NCBI GenBank assembly: GCA_013397435.1 | Contig: VZRG01000446.1 | Coordinates: 248,499 to 312,498 of the forward strand | From: Erythrocercus mccallii | Taxonomy: Eukaryota > Chordata > Aves > Passeriformes > Dicruridae | DNA: 64,000 bases | Direction of reading: 5' to 3' | Part shown: one piece after another, positions 12,291 to 25,734 of the stretch | Layout: every line of letters starts with the position of its first letter | Numbering within the stretch: position 1 is the stretch's first letter | Program-made: the position numbers and the translations under genes | Notes under the pieces: generated by a model | The model's input: only the letters and a program-made list of their open reading frames with translations | What the model was told of the DNA's origin: nothing | Databases searched by the model: none

Positions 12291-15200
12291 CATTATGAAA
12301 GAATTGAACTACATTGGAAATTATCATCAATCAAAATGTCCCCTTCAATCTGATTGCCAGGGAAGATTGTTGGGGTAGCAGACACACGTACTTTCAACCA
12401 ACAGTGATTTTTCAGGCTGACATCAATTGTGAGCACTCACATTTTTATTTTCATTGTGTTTTTCTTTTTACTGTAAACAACTTCCTTTCCCTCTGTCCAT
12501 GAAATGGGGGGCTGCAGGACTTTGCCTCAGACAGGGAGAAGAGATTCTGCAAAGCCCAGACTTTGTCTGAATTGCTGTTCTCACCAGAAGAGTGACCCAC
12601 AACACATGAAATATATTCCTATGTCAGGAAATTTCCCGATCTCTAACACGTGGGGAGTTGCAGCAGACTAACAGCTGATGCTTCATCGCTCCTGTCCAAA
12701 TGTTGTTGCCCACATGCTTGACAGTGAATTAGCTGCTAATAATGGATCACCAGACTCTTCTGGAGTGAAACATGTACAAGAACCGACATGCTGCCAAGTT
12801 TAAAGTCTGGGAACACAAGGCAATTTCAAACCTGTCATTTCCTCACAGAAAGGGGATTATTGCTTTGCTATCAGCAAAGATTCTGTGTTATGGAGCTTTT
12901 CTGCCCTTGAATTATTCAGGTCACATGGGATGGCCATGGGTTATATTGAAAAATACATCTTTTGGATCTGTTTATGTACCGGATGTATGTCTATATAAAC
13001 ATCTAGTGTGGAATTCATTGGCAACGTGCACACCCAGTGCAGGTGCACAGACTACATACATGCAAGTCTCTGTGCTTACAAACTTGCCAATTGCCTCAGA
13101 CAGCCCCTGTAAGAGAGATTTATTGCCAGCTGCCTCTGCTTCTGGCAGTCAAGGTGGCTCCTGTGATAGCACTGATAGCAAGGAATCAGTGCAGCACCTG
13201 AGGCACTGACTGAAGGTAAAGTTGGCAAGAACCTCTGCCTTACCCTTCGTGCCATAAGCCTTTGGCTTACGTAGCTGAACTTCACTGCTCTATCCAGTGA
13301 GAGATGCTCTGAGAGCCATCCCTTGATCACAGCTTTTCTGTAGCTGTGCTTGTTTCTGCTCACCAACACATTAAGGACTTGGTAGATGATAAAGTTGCCA
13401 GTTCATGTGGAGTGAGGATTGTGCTGTTGCATCAAGAAGGCAGCAGCTGATCCCACTTTCATTTTGGGCGTGCCGTCTCATGCTCCCCGCTGGGTTTTGC
13501 AAGAATTTCTGTGGATGCTGGTGCTCAGAGTGTACAGAGGCTCCAGTAATGTATTCACATGCCTGCACTGCAGAAAAGTGGGAGATGGATTGGACCTAGT
13601 TTTTAAAACATTTGAAATCCTTAATCAGAAAATCTATCTCAGCCATATTCTGGCTTTCCAGAAAAGCCATGCTTCTGCTGCTGAGTGTCCCTTTTACTAG
13701 TTAAAGGACAAGAACTGTGGTAACAAATTCATAGTAAACTACTGGTTTGTAGGAAAACATTCTACAATTTTAAGCCTTGTTTCATTTTTGTTATGATATT
13801 GAAGCATATAGTGATAATAAGACACACTAATATTTTGTTTGTATCTGGTAATTAACAATATAAATATTCTCAGGGTGCTCTCAAGTCTTCTCTTTTGCAC
13901 ATTCATTTCCTCTTCTTCTCAGTCTTTAGTTAAACTGGCTTGAAAAATCACATTTTTCAGAATGTGCATGTTTCTTAAGGAACAGTTTTAACTTGAATAT
14001 AAGTTGATTTCTTGCAGCTCCTCAAAAGCTGAGAATTTATGCAGAGTATTCAAGGCTAATTTCCTGTAGTTTTCCAACTGAGGCTGTCATGATCTACAGA
14101 AAACAGCAACCAGCCTTACATGAGATATAGCAATGATTCCATCTTCTTGTGCAGTGAAATAAATATGTATGTGTGATGTATCTACACGTCTATAGTATAT
14201 GCCCTATACATATGTCTTTGGCACTTCAGTTAAATATGTCAGTTAAAATAATATGTTTGAATATTTAGACTATAAGTAAAAGACTGGGAGGTTATGAACT
14301 TTGAATAAATTCTGATTGTTAATATGCATATGCATTTACTTTTGCAGGGCAGTACCTGCTTTACAAAATGGTGTTTTACTGCAGAATTGCCTTTGATTTA
14401 CAGCAGCATCAGTGTGCTGATTGACTCAAAGGAATTGAGACAGCAGGTCTGGCTCTAGCATAAGATTTAATGTATTTCTTTTAACTGTTTCTTTCTAAGT
14501 GCAAGGCAGCTGCACCAGTAAGGAGGCACTGGCATGTTTTAAAAGGGCATTTCCCTCACAAAAGCAGGTATAAGTCATAGAAAATCTCAATTCCTCGCTG
14601 CATGAAAATCAGAGGTTAAAGACAGGCTGTTTGGAGGGCTCATTGTTTGAGAATTCCTTTTAGGAAGCTTTTCATCAGTAAATCTGTAGACATCATCGTT
14701 TCTTGCTCTTAAGCCAAGTAGGAAAAAACATAATTTTTTTCCTGTCAATGCCTTGGATTAAAAATGACTAAACAAGCATTTGTGGCAGGTTAATTGCTCC
14801 TTGGGTACTTGCAACCCCTGCACAGAGTGGGTGTGAATATTAACTCCAGCAAGCAGCAGCTTTGCACACGGGGAGGCCGCATTAGCCAGACGTGGATGGT
14901 CCCCAGTAGGCTCCTACCCAGACAGCGTGTGCAGCACAAGGTCAGCTTGACCTTCCTCCCCTGTTTCCCTATTGTTTCTGCTATTCCTTGGCTGAATCAA
15001 GAAATCTGGCGTTACAGAGCTCCCAAAGCAGAACAGCAACCCTGAGATGGAGGCAGGGGAGGACAAGGGGCCTGTAGGAGAACTGTTATTCTTTAAAGAG
15101 TTTATAGCATGAATCTTACCTATAAAACTATGGCACAAAAATGTTTAGTCAATGTTTCAAACCCACCTGTCTATCACACAGGCACACAAACACAGCTTCT

Positions 15201-18200
15201 CTTTTCTCCAAAGACCTATATTCTTATTAAAGCAAATAAATGGTACAGTAACATTTGGATTCACCTCAAATTAATTGGAGTAGCATGTACTTACACTTGG
15301 AGATTGTCAGGATAATACACAATCCAAGCTAGAATTGTGTTTTTATGACTGCACATAAATATGTGTTCTAGCGCTTTGATTTCTCTTGGTATTTCATTCT
15401 GCTCAGATCTCCAGCTCTTTGAGTGTGTACACCCCTGGAAATGTGGGGAAGCACTGTAAGAGAAGTGACAGCAGAACCAAAGAGTGGCCAGGGCTGGTCT
15501 GTCCACTCAGGTCTTGAGATTATTCAGAGGAGGCTCCCTGGTCTGCTTTCCAGAGGCTGTCAGCAGGCGTGGCACTTGGATAAAGTCAGGTTACTTGGTC
15601 TGATCAGGGATGTAACATTAGAAATCAAATGTGCAGAAATCACTCATATACATCCAACCTCTCCTTGCTTTTGTGCCTAATACAACTGTTAATGCATTTA
15701 TTGTTGCAATGCTGTCTTGGAGCGGGGGTGGTTCTGTGATCCTTTTGAAGGGAGGGAGCTGAACTGCAGAGTCACCTGGCAAGGTCAGGCAGGAAAACCG
15801 AAGGCAGAAAAGGGAGCAAGACAGCTTTCTTAAAACCTTAGAGATATTCCTACCCTTGAGGCTAGTCCTGGGGGAGTGGGGATTGAGCAGGGCAGGCATC
15901 CAGGCGTGGACTGACTTACTTTTACCTTTCCAGTGCCCTACTCTTCCCCAGATGTCTGAGTGTCAGCCACAGTAACAGTGGTACCAACTGCATTCTTCGG
16001 ATATGTATTGAATTGGTCGTGAATTTGGGCACCAGGATAAGAACAAAGCCTGCTTTGGGAAGGGATTAGGGAGACAACCCCAAGATACATATAATCAGCT
16101 GTGATTTTTTCAGTGATGCATTATCACTGCTTTGTACCCTGTCATATGGTTCTTTCTTACCCATAAATTCCTGTTTTGCTTTCAGTTTTCTTTGCTGTCC
16201 CCAGAGATTAATGCAGTTTGTCGTGTGGATCCAGCTGGACAGGGGGCACAGAAGGGAGGTCATGGCCTGAGATTAAGTTTTGATCTTGACCTCATCCCTA
16301 GTTTTAATTTTGTGATCAGAATGGCAATCAAGTATAAATGTACAGACTTTGAGTCTATCTTAACTTTCTGACATATCTTAATAGTGACATCCTTCCTGAC
16401 CCTGCAACCCTGCAGAAGAATTCTGCACCAATTAATTATGTATCTGGATGTAACTTCGGCTTTTAGCTGGATTTAGCTCCATTGACCAGACTCCATCTGC
16501 TTTTGTGGGTAAAGAGAAATGCAGATGTCTCAAAAAGCAGCCACAGAGCCAAGTTCTTTTGCAGTGACTGGTCAATACTTGGTGTAAATAGCTAACCGCA
16601 GTGACCCAGCAGCAGTTCCCAAGTTTGTTATTTCAGCTGGCCCAGCTGGAGGGCATGAGGGCTACAGCCAAGGCTGTTTCCAGGGCCATTCTGCTGCCCT
16701 GCAGTTAATTTCAGGGTGTGCTCCTCTGCAAAGCTGGCAGAGCAGGTATGTGAATGTGATAGCACCTACTCAAAGACATTAGTTGTATTCCTTTACAGTC
16801 TTTTCTTTTTCCTTTTCCTCCTGTGTTATTTTTACTTTGGTTTGAACCAGTGTTTAATTTGCCTCTTTTCACTTCTTGCCTCTAATAACAACTCTCTCTC
16901 TCATCTCATCGCTTTTGCCTGATCATTTTTTCTCCTTCTTTGTTAGATGTCTGGTTTCGCATATTCTCCTTTCTTCTGTCCCCCCAAATTGCACACTCCT
17001 CCTCACATACATTCTCATGTATTGTTTATCTGCACAGCTCCCCAGGGCTTGTTCAGAAGGTGTCTTAAGAGGCAGGGGAGAGGGTCACAACCCTTCCAGC
17101 TGCTCAGACACGTGCCCACAGAAAGCCCACGAGGGAGGCAGGCTAATGTCTGCCAAAGAAAACCAGCTTTGGTCGCCCAGCAGTGCCAAGCAGGCAGTGC
17201 ATGGAGCCTGTTGCCTCTTGATGCAAAATGTACACCTTTAACCATTACCTTGTCCCTTTATTTGCCCTGTTGTTCTGTTTCCATTTCAGCAGTGTTTTGA
17301 TGGCATTTTCTAAGAGGATTCTCTTGTGCAAGGCGCTGTGAGAGCAGTTAGCAAACTGCATCCCTGTCAACAAAGAGCTAAAGATGTGAACTGGCAGCCT
17401 GGAGGAGGAAGGTCTTTGCAAAGCCACACACCAGTTCCATGGCCACACGAGGATCTGGGTCCAGGTCACTGGACTCACTGGACCCCTGCTTTCCTTTTGA
17501 TCAAGCTGTTGCAGTGGTGCCACACCTAATTTTTGAGCTTCAGCTGACCTCACCCCTGGACTTGCTCCTTTGCTGTGGTGTTTCAGACCTTTAGGAAAAT
17601 ATAAAGCATTAGGAGCCCCTGTATGACAGTTGGAATTCATGTGGTATAGTTTCCTCTGGACTGGTTTGCCACAGCTGGCTGACTGTGGTCTCTAAGGGAA
17701 AAACCCTGAATTTTGATTGTTGTCTATGCCAGTGCCCCATTTCTGAGATCTCTGCAGTATGTCCCCTGCTGGAAGGACTTTTGTGGTCTCTCATACCCAG
17801 AGAGTTATTTTCAGGCTTATCTGCCTGTCCTCTACCACTCAAACACACTTGGTTATAGCACAGCACTGGCTTCAACAAAATGGTACAGGATTGCAGCAGG
17901 ATCACCAAAACTGTGCTTTCCTCACAAAAAGGGCAGCCAAGCTTGCTTGGTTTTCTGTCTTTCTGCATTTTATCCCTTGGGCAACAAGCTGTCTCCCCAT
18001 CCACTTGTAACTAAACATTGAGGAGACCTTCAGCTACCTGTGTTTGTCTTCACCTGTGGCTCCTCCCAGTCCTGGTTTAGCTCCCGATGGCAGCAGGTTC
18101 CTTCAGACAAGCATGGGGCTGTGGGACCCTGACCAAGGCTCCCTCTCTTCTCTGGGGTTCTTCTCAACCTGCTGCAAGGCTCCAGGCCAACAGAATTCAG

Positions 18201-19133
18201 TGGAGGGAAGAAGTAAGAGTACAAACAAGGATATTGCCAGGTGACTCCACGTACAGCTGGGATTCATCTCCCATCTAGCCAGCTCATGCATGCACACATG
18301 TATTTTGGGTTTTCAAAGAGTGGGAGTAGTCTGGTCAAGTTTTCCTTTTGCGTTTTCAATTTCTTTCTCTCCACCCTCACCAAATATCTCTCTCTAGCAG
18401 AAAAAGACCAGGAGAGTAGGGTGCCTAAGATCCACCAGATGAGTGCCCACCTGCTGATCAAAAAAACCCTAAAGATAATCACAGGCGTGTTTAGTTATTC
18501 TTGTGTTGTTAAAAAGAGCTGAGAGCCTTTCTCAGGAGTAGTGATTTAAGTGCTCCTTTGACCCTAAATACTGCCAGACCCACCCTGAAGGAGTTTTCCA
18601 TGCCATTCCAATGGTGTTGGGCCAGCCCTCAGGGACTTTGTGTCCTGTCAGCACAGGGTGGTGCAGGACAAGTCTCACAGCACCACAGCCTCCTACTCTG
18701 TGGGAACTCAACCTCGTGCTGGAGTCACTGAGATCCCATCACCTGTGGATGGAGGTGGCTGCTGCCACCACTGATGAGAAGATTGGGATCTGACAGCCAT
18801 GAACAGGAGTAGGCACAGCAGTTGTCCAAGTGGCTAAGTAAGACTGTTTTTTCCCATTTCTGTGAGAGTTCTGAAGAATTTGTAAACTGTTTTCTTGCTT
18901 GCTGTTTTGGAACAGAAATTAAAATCTCAAATGGTTGATGGCAGGGCTGTAAAGGAAACAAGAAGTTTGGATAACCTCAATATTTCATCTTTGATTTTGA
19001 CTTCCTAACATTTTATTTACTTCTTCAGAAGCCAAGAAATCAGTTAACATGCAGAATAAAAGTGTTTATTAAGAACAGAAAGGAAGAAAAATTTTTCCAT
19101 GTTCTTTTTCTCACAGAAGGTCTAAACTTACAG
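12291..19133. other. Intergenic, no gene seen
   Basis: Nearly 7 kb with no recognisable gene or repeat family. Features are limited to pyrimidine-rich runs (16790-16990), AT-rich stretches near 13780-13870 and 14150-14340, and chance open frames. Confidence 0.55.
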
Positions 19134-19160
19134 CAAAAAAAACATAAAAAAAAAAGGAAA
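19134..19160. repeat. A-rich simple tract
   Basis: Two adjacent adenine runs interrupted by CAT. No element is recognisable upstream that would make this a retroposon tail. Confidence 0.6.
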
Positions 19161-20739
19161 GAAACTGATGGGTGAGAGAAAAAACTGATGACTGAAGGGG
19201 GTATAGCGAATGTGCTCTTTGTGTATCTGCTATATCATGAGCCAAAGCTAAGAGTCAAACTGAAAGACATCCGATTAGTTAACAACCTCTCCATTTAAGT
19301 ACATTCAAAAAAGTCAAATTATAGCAGGAAGAATCTGGGCTCGCCTCCGTCTCTGCCCCAAAATATAATTGTTCATTCTCACAGCCTGGCCAGAGGCCAG
19401 CTGCTTCCAGGCTTTTAGCCACTGAGTGTATTTCAAAACCATTCTTGTTCCTGTTTTCCTGTCAGTCCTAGTGAAATCACTGTAAATAACCATTTTCAAG
19501 TGTGCCCATGTCCAAACAGAGGCTGTTGCTGGGTTCTCAGGGGTTGGTTGAAGCAGGGGGCAGAAATGATGAGGAGCTCCAGAGCAGAGCACTCCAGCCT
19601 CCACAAGTCTTCTGCTGCAAACATCTGCTCGAGCCTGAGAAGGGATTTTTCCAGCCAGGATCAGGCTCTTCAACAAACCAAGGGGAGTTTGTTTGAGCTC
19701 TGCACATAACACCAATGGAAATCTGGTCAGTGCAATCCCCTGTTGGTGGCAGTCCCTCACAGCCTGCTATGGGCTGGATGAAACCCCAAGGAAGAGACAA
19801 AGCTATTGCACAGAACGGTCAAAACCCCCTAACCAAAACAGGTGAGGGAGGCAAAACTCCAAGAAACCGAGAATGTGTTTGGCCATTGTTTTTCCTGTGG
19901 ATCTAGGTATGGCTTTTGTGAGCTCCCCAACCAGCCTGACTTCTGTAAAACAACACAAGGCCAGTGAAGTCCTCTCTTATTTCTTCTAAATTACCTCTGC
20001 AAGAAAATTAATTTAAAAACAAAGAAAACCTTTTTCCCCCCTCTATTTCAATTGCACAGTGGGAACAGGGAATAGTTATATGGGGTTTGGGGTTTTCTAT
20101 ATTTTCTGTAGACATGGACATTTTCCTTTGAAAATAAGTGAAGAAAGCAAGCAAGCAGCAGAAAGCCAGCTCTGATTAAAGTCTAAGCCTCTCAGCTGTT
20201 GCATTCATTTCCTTTGCCCTGTTTGTCTTCCTTACAGTCTAAAAAAAGCTTCTCCACTGTGCAGGGCCCTTTTGCCGGGGTGGGGGTGGGATGGCAGTGG
20301 TGCCGAGGATTGCCAAACCACTGTGACCATCGAGGCCACTGCACTGCTCCATTCCAGCACTTACCCCCACTTCTCGTCTTTTTTGTGGCACCTCTGGGGA
20401 GCTGGTATTGCCACATCCAGTGGTGTATCAGGGGAAACAGGTGCTGCATCCCCATTCTGGTTTTGTGGCAATTCTTCTGAGCTAGGAATGGAGGAACACT
20501 CAGAGAGCATTCGAGGTGCAGTCAGAACCACCCTGCTTCATTCCCTGCAAGGCTTGCTGTGCCCCTGCTGGGTTTGTGTGCTCAGTGCCTGATTTCCCCT
20601 GCAGGCAGAAGACCTGCTCCCAGAACAGAAGCATTTCCAGACTTACTTCTGTCCTCTCATGTGAGAGCTATGGGCTGGCTTGATCATGTCTCAGTACTCA
20701 GGGATATATATATATATCATTTGTAGGATGTCTCCATCT
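19161..20739. other. Intergenic, no gene seen
   Basis: Mixed composition with a short (TA)n at 20702-20717. Overlapping open frames on both strands; none recognised. Confidence 0.5.
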
Positions 20740-21310
20740 CCGCCTGGCACTGTGTTTGCTCACACACATGCGCTCGCACAAACTGTAGGTGGCACTTTGA
20801 GAATTAGCAAAGATGCTGCTGTGTCCTGTGCCGGGGCATGGCTCTGTGCACCAGCCAGGGGGAAGAAGGAACAAAAAAATGGATCAGTTACTAGGGAGAA
20901 AGGCAGAGAGCAGAGCCTCCCCAGGACAAAAACCCACCCGCTCGTTCCTCGCCTTCACTGGGATGCGGCACTCAGCTGCTTACAGCCTGTGGGAGAGACG
21001 TGCCAATACCCTGTACTTTTCTTTACAGTATGTTTTATTTATCTGCCTCAGAGGAGGAGGTTTGCTGTAGTTATCATCCCAGGAGTTCAGTTGGATACAA
21101 ATGTTAACCAACTGGAGGGGAAACAGCTTGCTCCAAAGGTTTTATCGTTGTTTAGTAGACAGCGAGCGAGTGCCAGGCGCAGAGTCTGCATTTACAGAGC
21201 TCCTGGCCCTCTCCTGCCTGAATTGTCAGGAGAGAGATTCAAACCACACTGATCAATTTGCTGTCTGTCAGCAGCTGGGAACTGAAGGGCAACCCTGGAT
21301 CGATCCATTC
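20740..21310. other. Moderately CpG-enriched block, no known gene
   Basis: About 14 CpG dinucleotides in 570 bp (for example ATGCGCTCGC, CCGCTCGTTCCTCGCC, AGCGAGCGAGTG, AGGCGCAGAG), more than in surrounding DNA. It could be an orphan CpG patch, enhancer or the 5' end of a non-coding transcript. A 190-codon open frame crosses it (20680-21252), but its translation shows no family. Confidence 0.35.
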
Positions 21311-21675
21311 TTGGAGCACTGTCCTCATTTCAGGAATTACATGGTTTCCTCTGTGCTGTATTAACACTTTAGGTGCTGGGTGTTAAGTCAGCTTAGTGTG
21401 TGGTTATCACTTTTGCATGGTATCTTAGAAAGTGTATGTCTATTCAGTATATGACAAAGCTTGCTTGGGGATATTCAGTGTTGCTCTATATGAGATGGAG
21501 GCTAGCCTCTTTTATTATGTGCCAGAGGGACAGGGAGTCCCTTTTTTCATTCAGCATAAACCTAGATTTTGGAAATTTTTCTGTGCTTTTCATGAAGCTC
21601 TGAATGCCTCTGGAATGCACAGCCCTGGTATAATACTAAAGATGAAAATGGAGAGAATTTTGCTGCAGTTCACAT

Positions 21676-21703
21676 GCTGAGAAGCCAAGAAATGCTTCTC
21701 AGC
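21676..21703. repeat. Inverted repeat, 10-bp perfect stem, 8-nt loop
   Basis: GCTGAGAAGC, loop CAAGAAAT, GCTTCTCAGC. A stem of this length with a short loop is expected less than once or about once by chance in 64 kb, so evidence for function is weak. Confidence 0.85.
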
Positions 21704-24700
21704 CTGCTGAAGTGGTATCACATGAAAACTTGCTAAGTTTCTGGCCTTTCTGGCATTGGGAGAGGATATGTGAATGTCATCATTCATTTTTAAAAACAAC
21801 TAAGCAGCTTAGAATCTGCAAGAGTGGGGCCATGTGTGAAGAGTTTCCAGCCTTTGTGTATTGGAAATTGTTGCTGTCTTAGCTTAGGATCCCCTTTTAG
21901 TGCTTCTCACTCAGAGAGCTGCCCTCAGCTGCTGGGATGTGGAGCCCAACAGCCCCTGAAAAACCAGACATGGGAGGGAAGTGCCATTTCATGGACATGT
22001 GGTATATTCTCAGTTGTTTGCAATAAAACTTAGCAGCCAAAAAGGTAGGAGTGGACTGGGACCATACCCTGTAAGCCACTGACAGGGGCTCTCAGAGCTA
22101 TGCCTGGTTAGATAAGCAAGGCCCAGGGAAGAGATCATCTTCAACTGCTGCTCCTGCCTAACCAGTGCTTGTTCTCACCATTTGGGCACTGGGTTAGGCT
22201 CCAGTGTCAGTCTCAAGTGTTATTGACCAACTATTTCCATTCCTCTTTCCTACTTGAGCACCTTTGTGCACTGATTGCTGCAAGTTTGGATGGAGCTGGA
22301 TGAGCAAATGGACTTCTTTTTGCCAAAGGGCATGGCCCTTATTTATCATCCACCTAGTGCTGGTGAGTCTGGAGTCCTCCGCTTAGGGAAATGAGCTGGA
22401 AGTGTGTATAATGTGGGTTGTACTGCAGTCTTTTCTTTCTTATTCTTTCCATTTTGTTTCAGGTGGATGCGTTGAAGATGCCACTGTGTTAATCACAAAG
22501 TGGAAGACTACATCTTGCCTGTATCAGCACAAGGGGTTGGATTTGCAAGAGTATCCAGGAACTTGTATGAGCACAGCTGCAGGTAAATCTGCATTCATAA
22601 TCCAAGGTATACCTAGAAATATTTGTCTAAGAAGTCTGCCTTTCAGAAAGATATCAAGACTGATAAACCCCAGAATCATAGCATCATCCCGACCTATCAA
22701 TATTTCTCTAAATTTTTCTAATGATAAAAACGGCCATGCAAAATCCACAGGTTGTTTTTGTTTTCTCTCCCCTCTCCCCTGCCAGACTCTCTCGAGTATA
22801 ACATCAGCCCGAGCCCTGCTCATTGGATCCTCAGCCTTCAGTGCCAGATGACAACAGAGCCAGTGAGGCATGCTTTGTTAGCTTTGGTTATGTTCAGTGT
22901 GCTGCAGCACAACAGCTGGAATTATTGAGATAATCTCCCAGCTCATGTGGGGGGCAGTGATGTTGAAGGAGAGGGGAGAAGTGGCAGTGAAGGAGAGCTG
23001 GCAGCACAGGAGCCAGAGTGCTGTGGGCATTTCAGCAGCCAGCAGCTCTTTGGGGTGTTTGTACCCCATGGGTCTGGCCCAGCACTTAGGGGAGTGCAGT
23101 GAAAGGTGCATCATCACAGGCTGTGCTTGCCTGAGACTCATTTATGCCCGTATAACATGGGAGCAATGGTTTTGGCTGCTAGTGAGGCACAACTTACTGC
23201 AGTGCAGATGTGCTGGTCGGTTTTTACACTGGCTACTCACAAGGTTCTTTGAAAACAAATTCTGTCCCAAGTCTCATTCATAGAGTTAATGGAGGGTCAC
23301 AGTGACAGCAGCTGTGAGAGGCCAGTCCTTGAAGCTGGCAGAGAAACCACTCCTGAAAAACACGGTGAGATCTCCCTGTTCATGCAGGGACCTGCAGGAG
23401 CTCTCTGCAGGAGCAGCCTTCTTAAGGATTTGTAGTGCTTTATCTTAATCAAAAACATTTATCTGAGTTTGGAAGAAGTTGAAGCCTGCCCAGGTTTACT
23501 CTGTTTTGGATGCAAAGATTGTTTGTAAAATCAGCCAAGAAACAGTGGATCCTGGAACTGGGATTTCCTGAAGGTTTAACTAGCCTGTTTGCAGCAGTTA
23601 CATCCCATTTCCAGCATTCGTCATCAGCCCCTAAAACAAAGACAGTTTTCCTTTTTGATCTTCACAGGTCTCTTCCAACCCAAATCATTCTGTGATTTTA
23701 CCTTTCCTCTCCATCACTCTGCTGTCCTTTCTTTCTTTACCAGAAGTGATACACCTGTTTCTGCAGGTATCTATAGCTTCCAACCAGTCTCTGGCCATCA
23801 GGTGCATCTCAGGTAATCACATATGCTTTACACCAAAACCATCAATCTTAAAAGTAAGCTAAGGAGGCTGTTTTGGTTGCTACATGTATATAACTGTAAA
23901 GCAAAAACCCTAACATGCCATAGTAAACTTTACTTAACAGATTGCTTAATCTCTACAAATGTTAACCCCCAGGTTTTTATTTACTGAGCTGGTGTTTTAT
24001 GATGCCATTGTCTAATTGAAATGTGTTCATTCCTTCTCCAAGTGCCACTGCTAAGCAATTTACTGATATATTGCAGGAGGACTGGATGGGATTTTTCTTT
24101 GTTTCAGAGTAAACTTGGGAGACAGATGGTGTTCAGGAAGTACAGATGTGACAGCTTCCATTGCTTTCTTTATGGAGTCTTTCTTGCCAGCTAAACACTT
24201 TTGTTTTCGAATGGAAAAACTGCAATTTTCAGAGGGACCATAGAGAATGGGCAGGAGTACAGGAGGAAGGAGATTTAGATTTGTGCCTCTTTGGCAATGT
24301 GGAAATTTGCTTCCAAAACCAGAGGTTTCCAAAACTGGAGGTTGCTGGAGCCCAGTTCTCGTCAACTCTTGAGCTCAGGCCATTGCACAGACAGGAGCAG
24401 CTTGGATAGTCCCAACACTTCTCTCTCTTTCCTGTTGAACTGCTTGTCTGGAGCTTTCAAAACCAGACCTTTGGCTCATTCTTTTGCTACAGAAAGGGAG
24501 ATTGAGGCTCACAGAAGGGGTCTGAGCTGCACAGCATGGGGAAGCAGGGGGAGGAGCACTGGGAATACAGCCCAGCTGACCTTGGTCTGGAGCCAAGAGC
24601 AGCCCAAATCACCCACCTAAGGGTGGGTGGGAACAGAGGGCAAGGGCAGGCAGACCTGGTGCTGCTGGTGGGAGCAGACTCCCAGAGCCAGGTGGCATTT

Positions 24701-25360
24701 TCATTCCAGCATTGAAACAGCTGTAGATTGGGGACATCCAGGAAAAAGCATTTGTTAGCAATGGTTTATTTCCCCTCAGGTGCCTGAGGCAACAGCAGAA
24801 CTGCCATTTGACATCCTTAGTAGGCTGTTGTTCACCACAGGGAGAAAGAGCCATGCTTATTGCACACAGGGAGGATTACTAGTTCTATTCAAACTTGCTC
24901 TCCTGGATTATCACAGAGGTAAAGAGCTCAGCAGAGGAGGTGCAGTTCCATTCCTTCCCTATAAAGCATCCTATGGGCAGCTTTACTGCAACATCATTGT
25001 GCAGCTCAGGCAGGAGCTGGGTTGGAGCTTTTGCCTCTAACAGTCCTTGGGACTCTGCTGTTACTGTGGATTCTTTTCACCACCAGCTACCTGCCTGCTA
25101 TTCACACTAAAACACCAGGAGACAGTGATAAGGAGGGCCAGGCCTGGCTCCAGCCCATTTCTTAGAAGTCGTTCACCTTTTGGAAGCCAGTGCTTTGGCC
25201 AGTGAGCATTAGAGAATGAAATCTGAGCTGCTCTGAAACCCATGGGACTTGTGCCAACTGGGCTGGAGTTTCAGCCTGGAATAAAGACTAGAGCTCTCTG
25301 AAATACTGCAAAATGTGAGATTTTGGCGTCAAGCCTCTCTTTCTTTTGAATTAAGAGCTG
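21704..25360. other. Intergenic, no gene seen apart from a CR1 tail
   Basis: Mixed composition. Apart from the CR1 tail at 23656-23700 I recognise no repeat, RNA or coding exon. Confidence 0.5.
23656..23700 (+). mobile_element. CR1 LINE, extreme 3' tail only
   Basis: About 45 bp, TGATCTTCACAGGTCTCTTC then CAACCCAAATCATTCTGTGA, matching the last bases of CR1. Nothing upstream resembles CR1, so this is either a very severe 5' truncation or a tail left after decay. Confidence 0.65.
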
Positions 25361-25383
25361 TATTTATTTATTTATTTGTTTTT
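25361..25383. repeat. (TTTA)n short microsatellite
   Basis: About five TATT/TTTA units followed by a T run. Confidence 0.8.
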
Positions 25384-25616
25384 TGCGAGGGGCTCTAGAA
25401 ACCAATTTTCCTCTCTGTGAAGACGGCTGAGTCTGTGCTGCCTGCCTTGGATACTCAGGGCCACTCTCTGGAAAGAATTTACTCCCTGCTCTGGTACCAG
25501 CCTGGCAGGACAGATGTGGTTGGAGCAAGATCCTTGGTGAATCCAGAACAGAGCTGGGCACAGCTGGCAGCTTAGCCCAACACTGCTATGAGGGCCAGGC
25601 AGGCTGTCAGCAGCTG

Positions 25617-25734
25617 CTGCCATGCATTTCTCTCTGCACACTGCCTGTGGACACGTGGCCAGGGGATCTTGGGGTCTGCCATGCATTTCTGTCTGCACAT
25701 TGCCTATGCCCCAGGGCTGGGGAATCTCGGACAG
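25617..25734. repeat. Imperfect tandem duplication, 2 x 59 bp
   Basis: Copy 1 (25617-25675) begins CTGCCATGCATTTCTCTCTG and copy 2 (25676-25734) begins CTGCCATGCATTTCTGTCTG. The period is 59 bp and the copies have diverged mainly in their second half (GCCAGGGGATCTTGG versus GGCTGGGGAATCTCGG). Confidence 0.8.

Noticed and set aside
20680..21252. 190-codon plus-strand open frame
   Set aside because: No recognisable domain and partly low complexity at its start (TA repeat); treated as a CpG-enriched non-coding block instead.
22660..22705. Possible reverse-oriented CR1 tail (CAGAATCATAGCATCATCC)
   Set aside because: Only a short resemblance to the terminal octamers; the adjoining GGTTGGAAGG-type sequence is missing.
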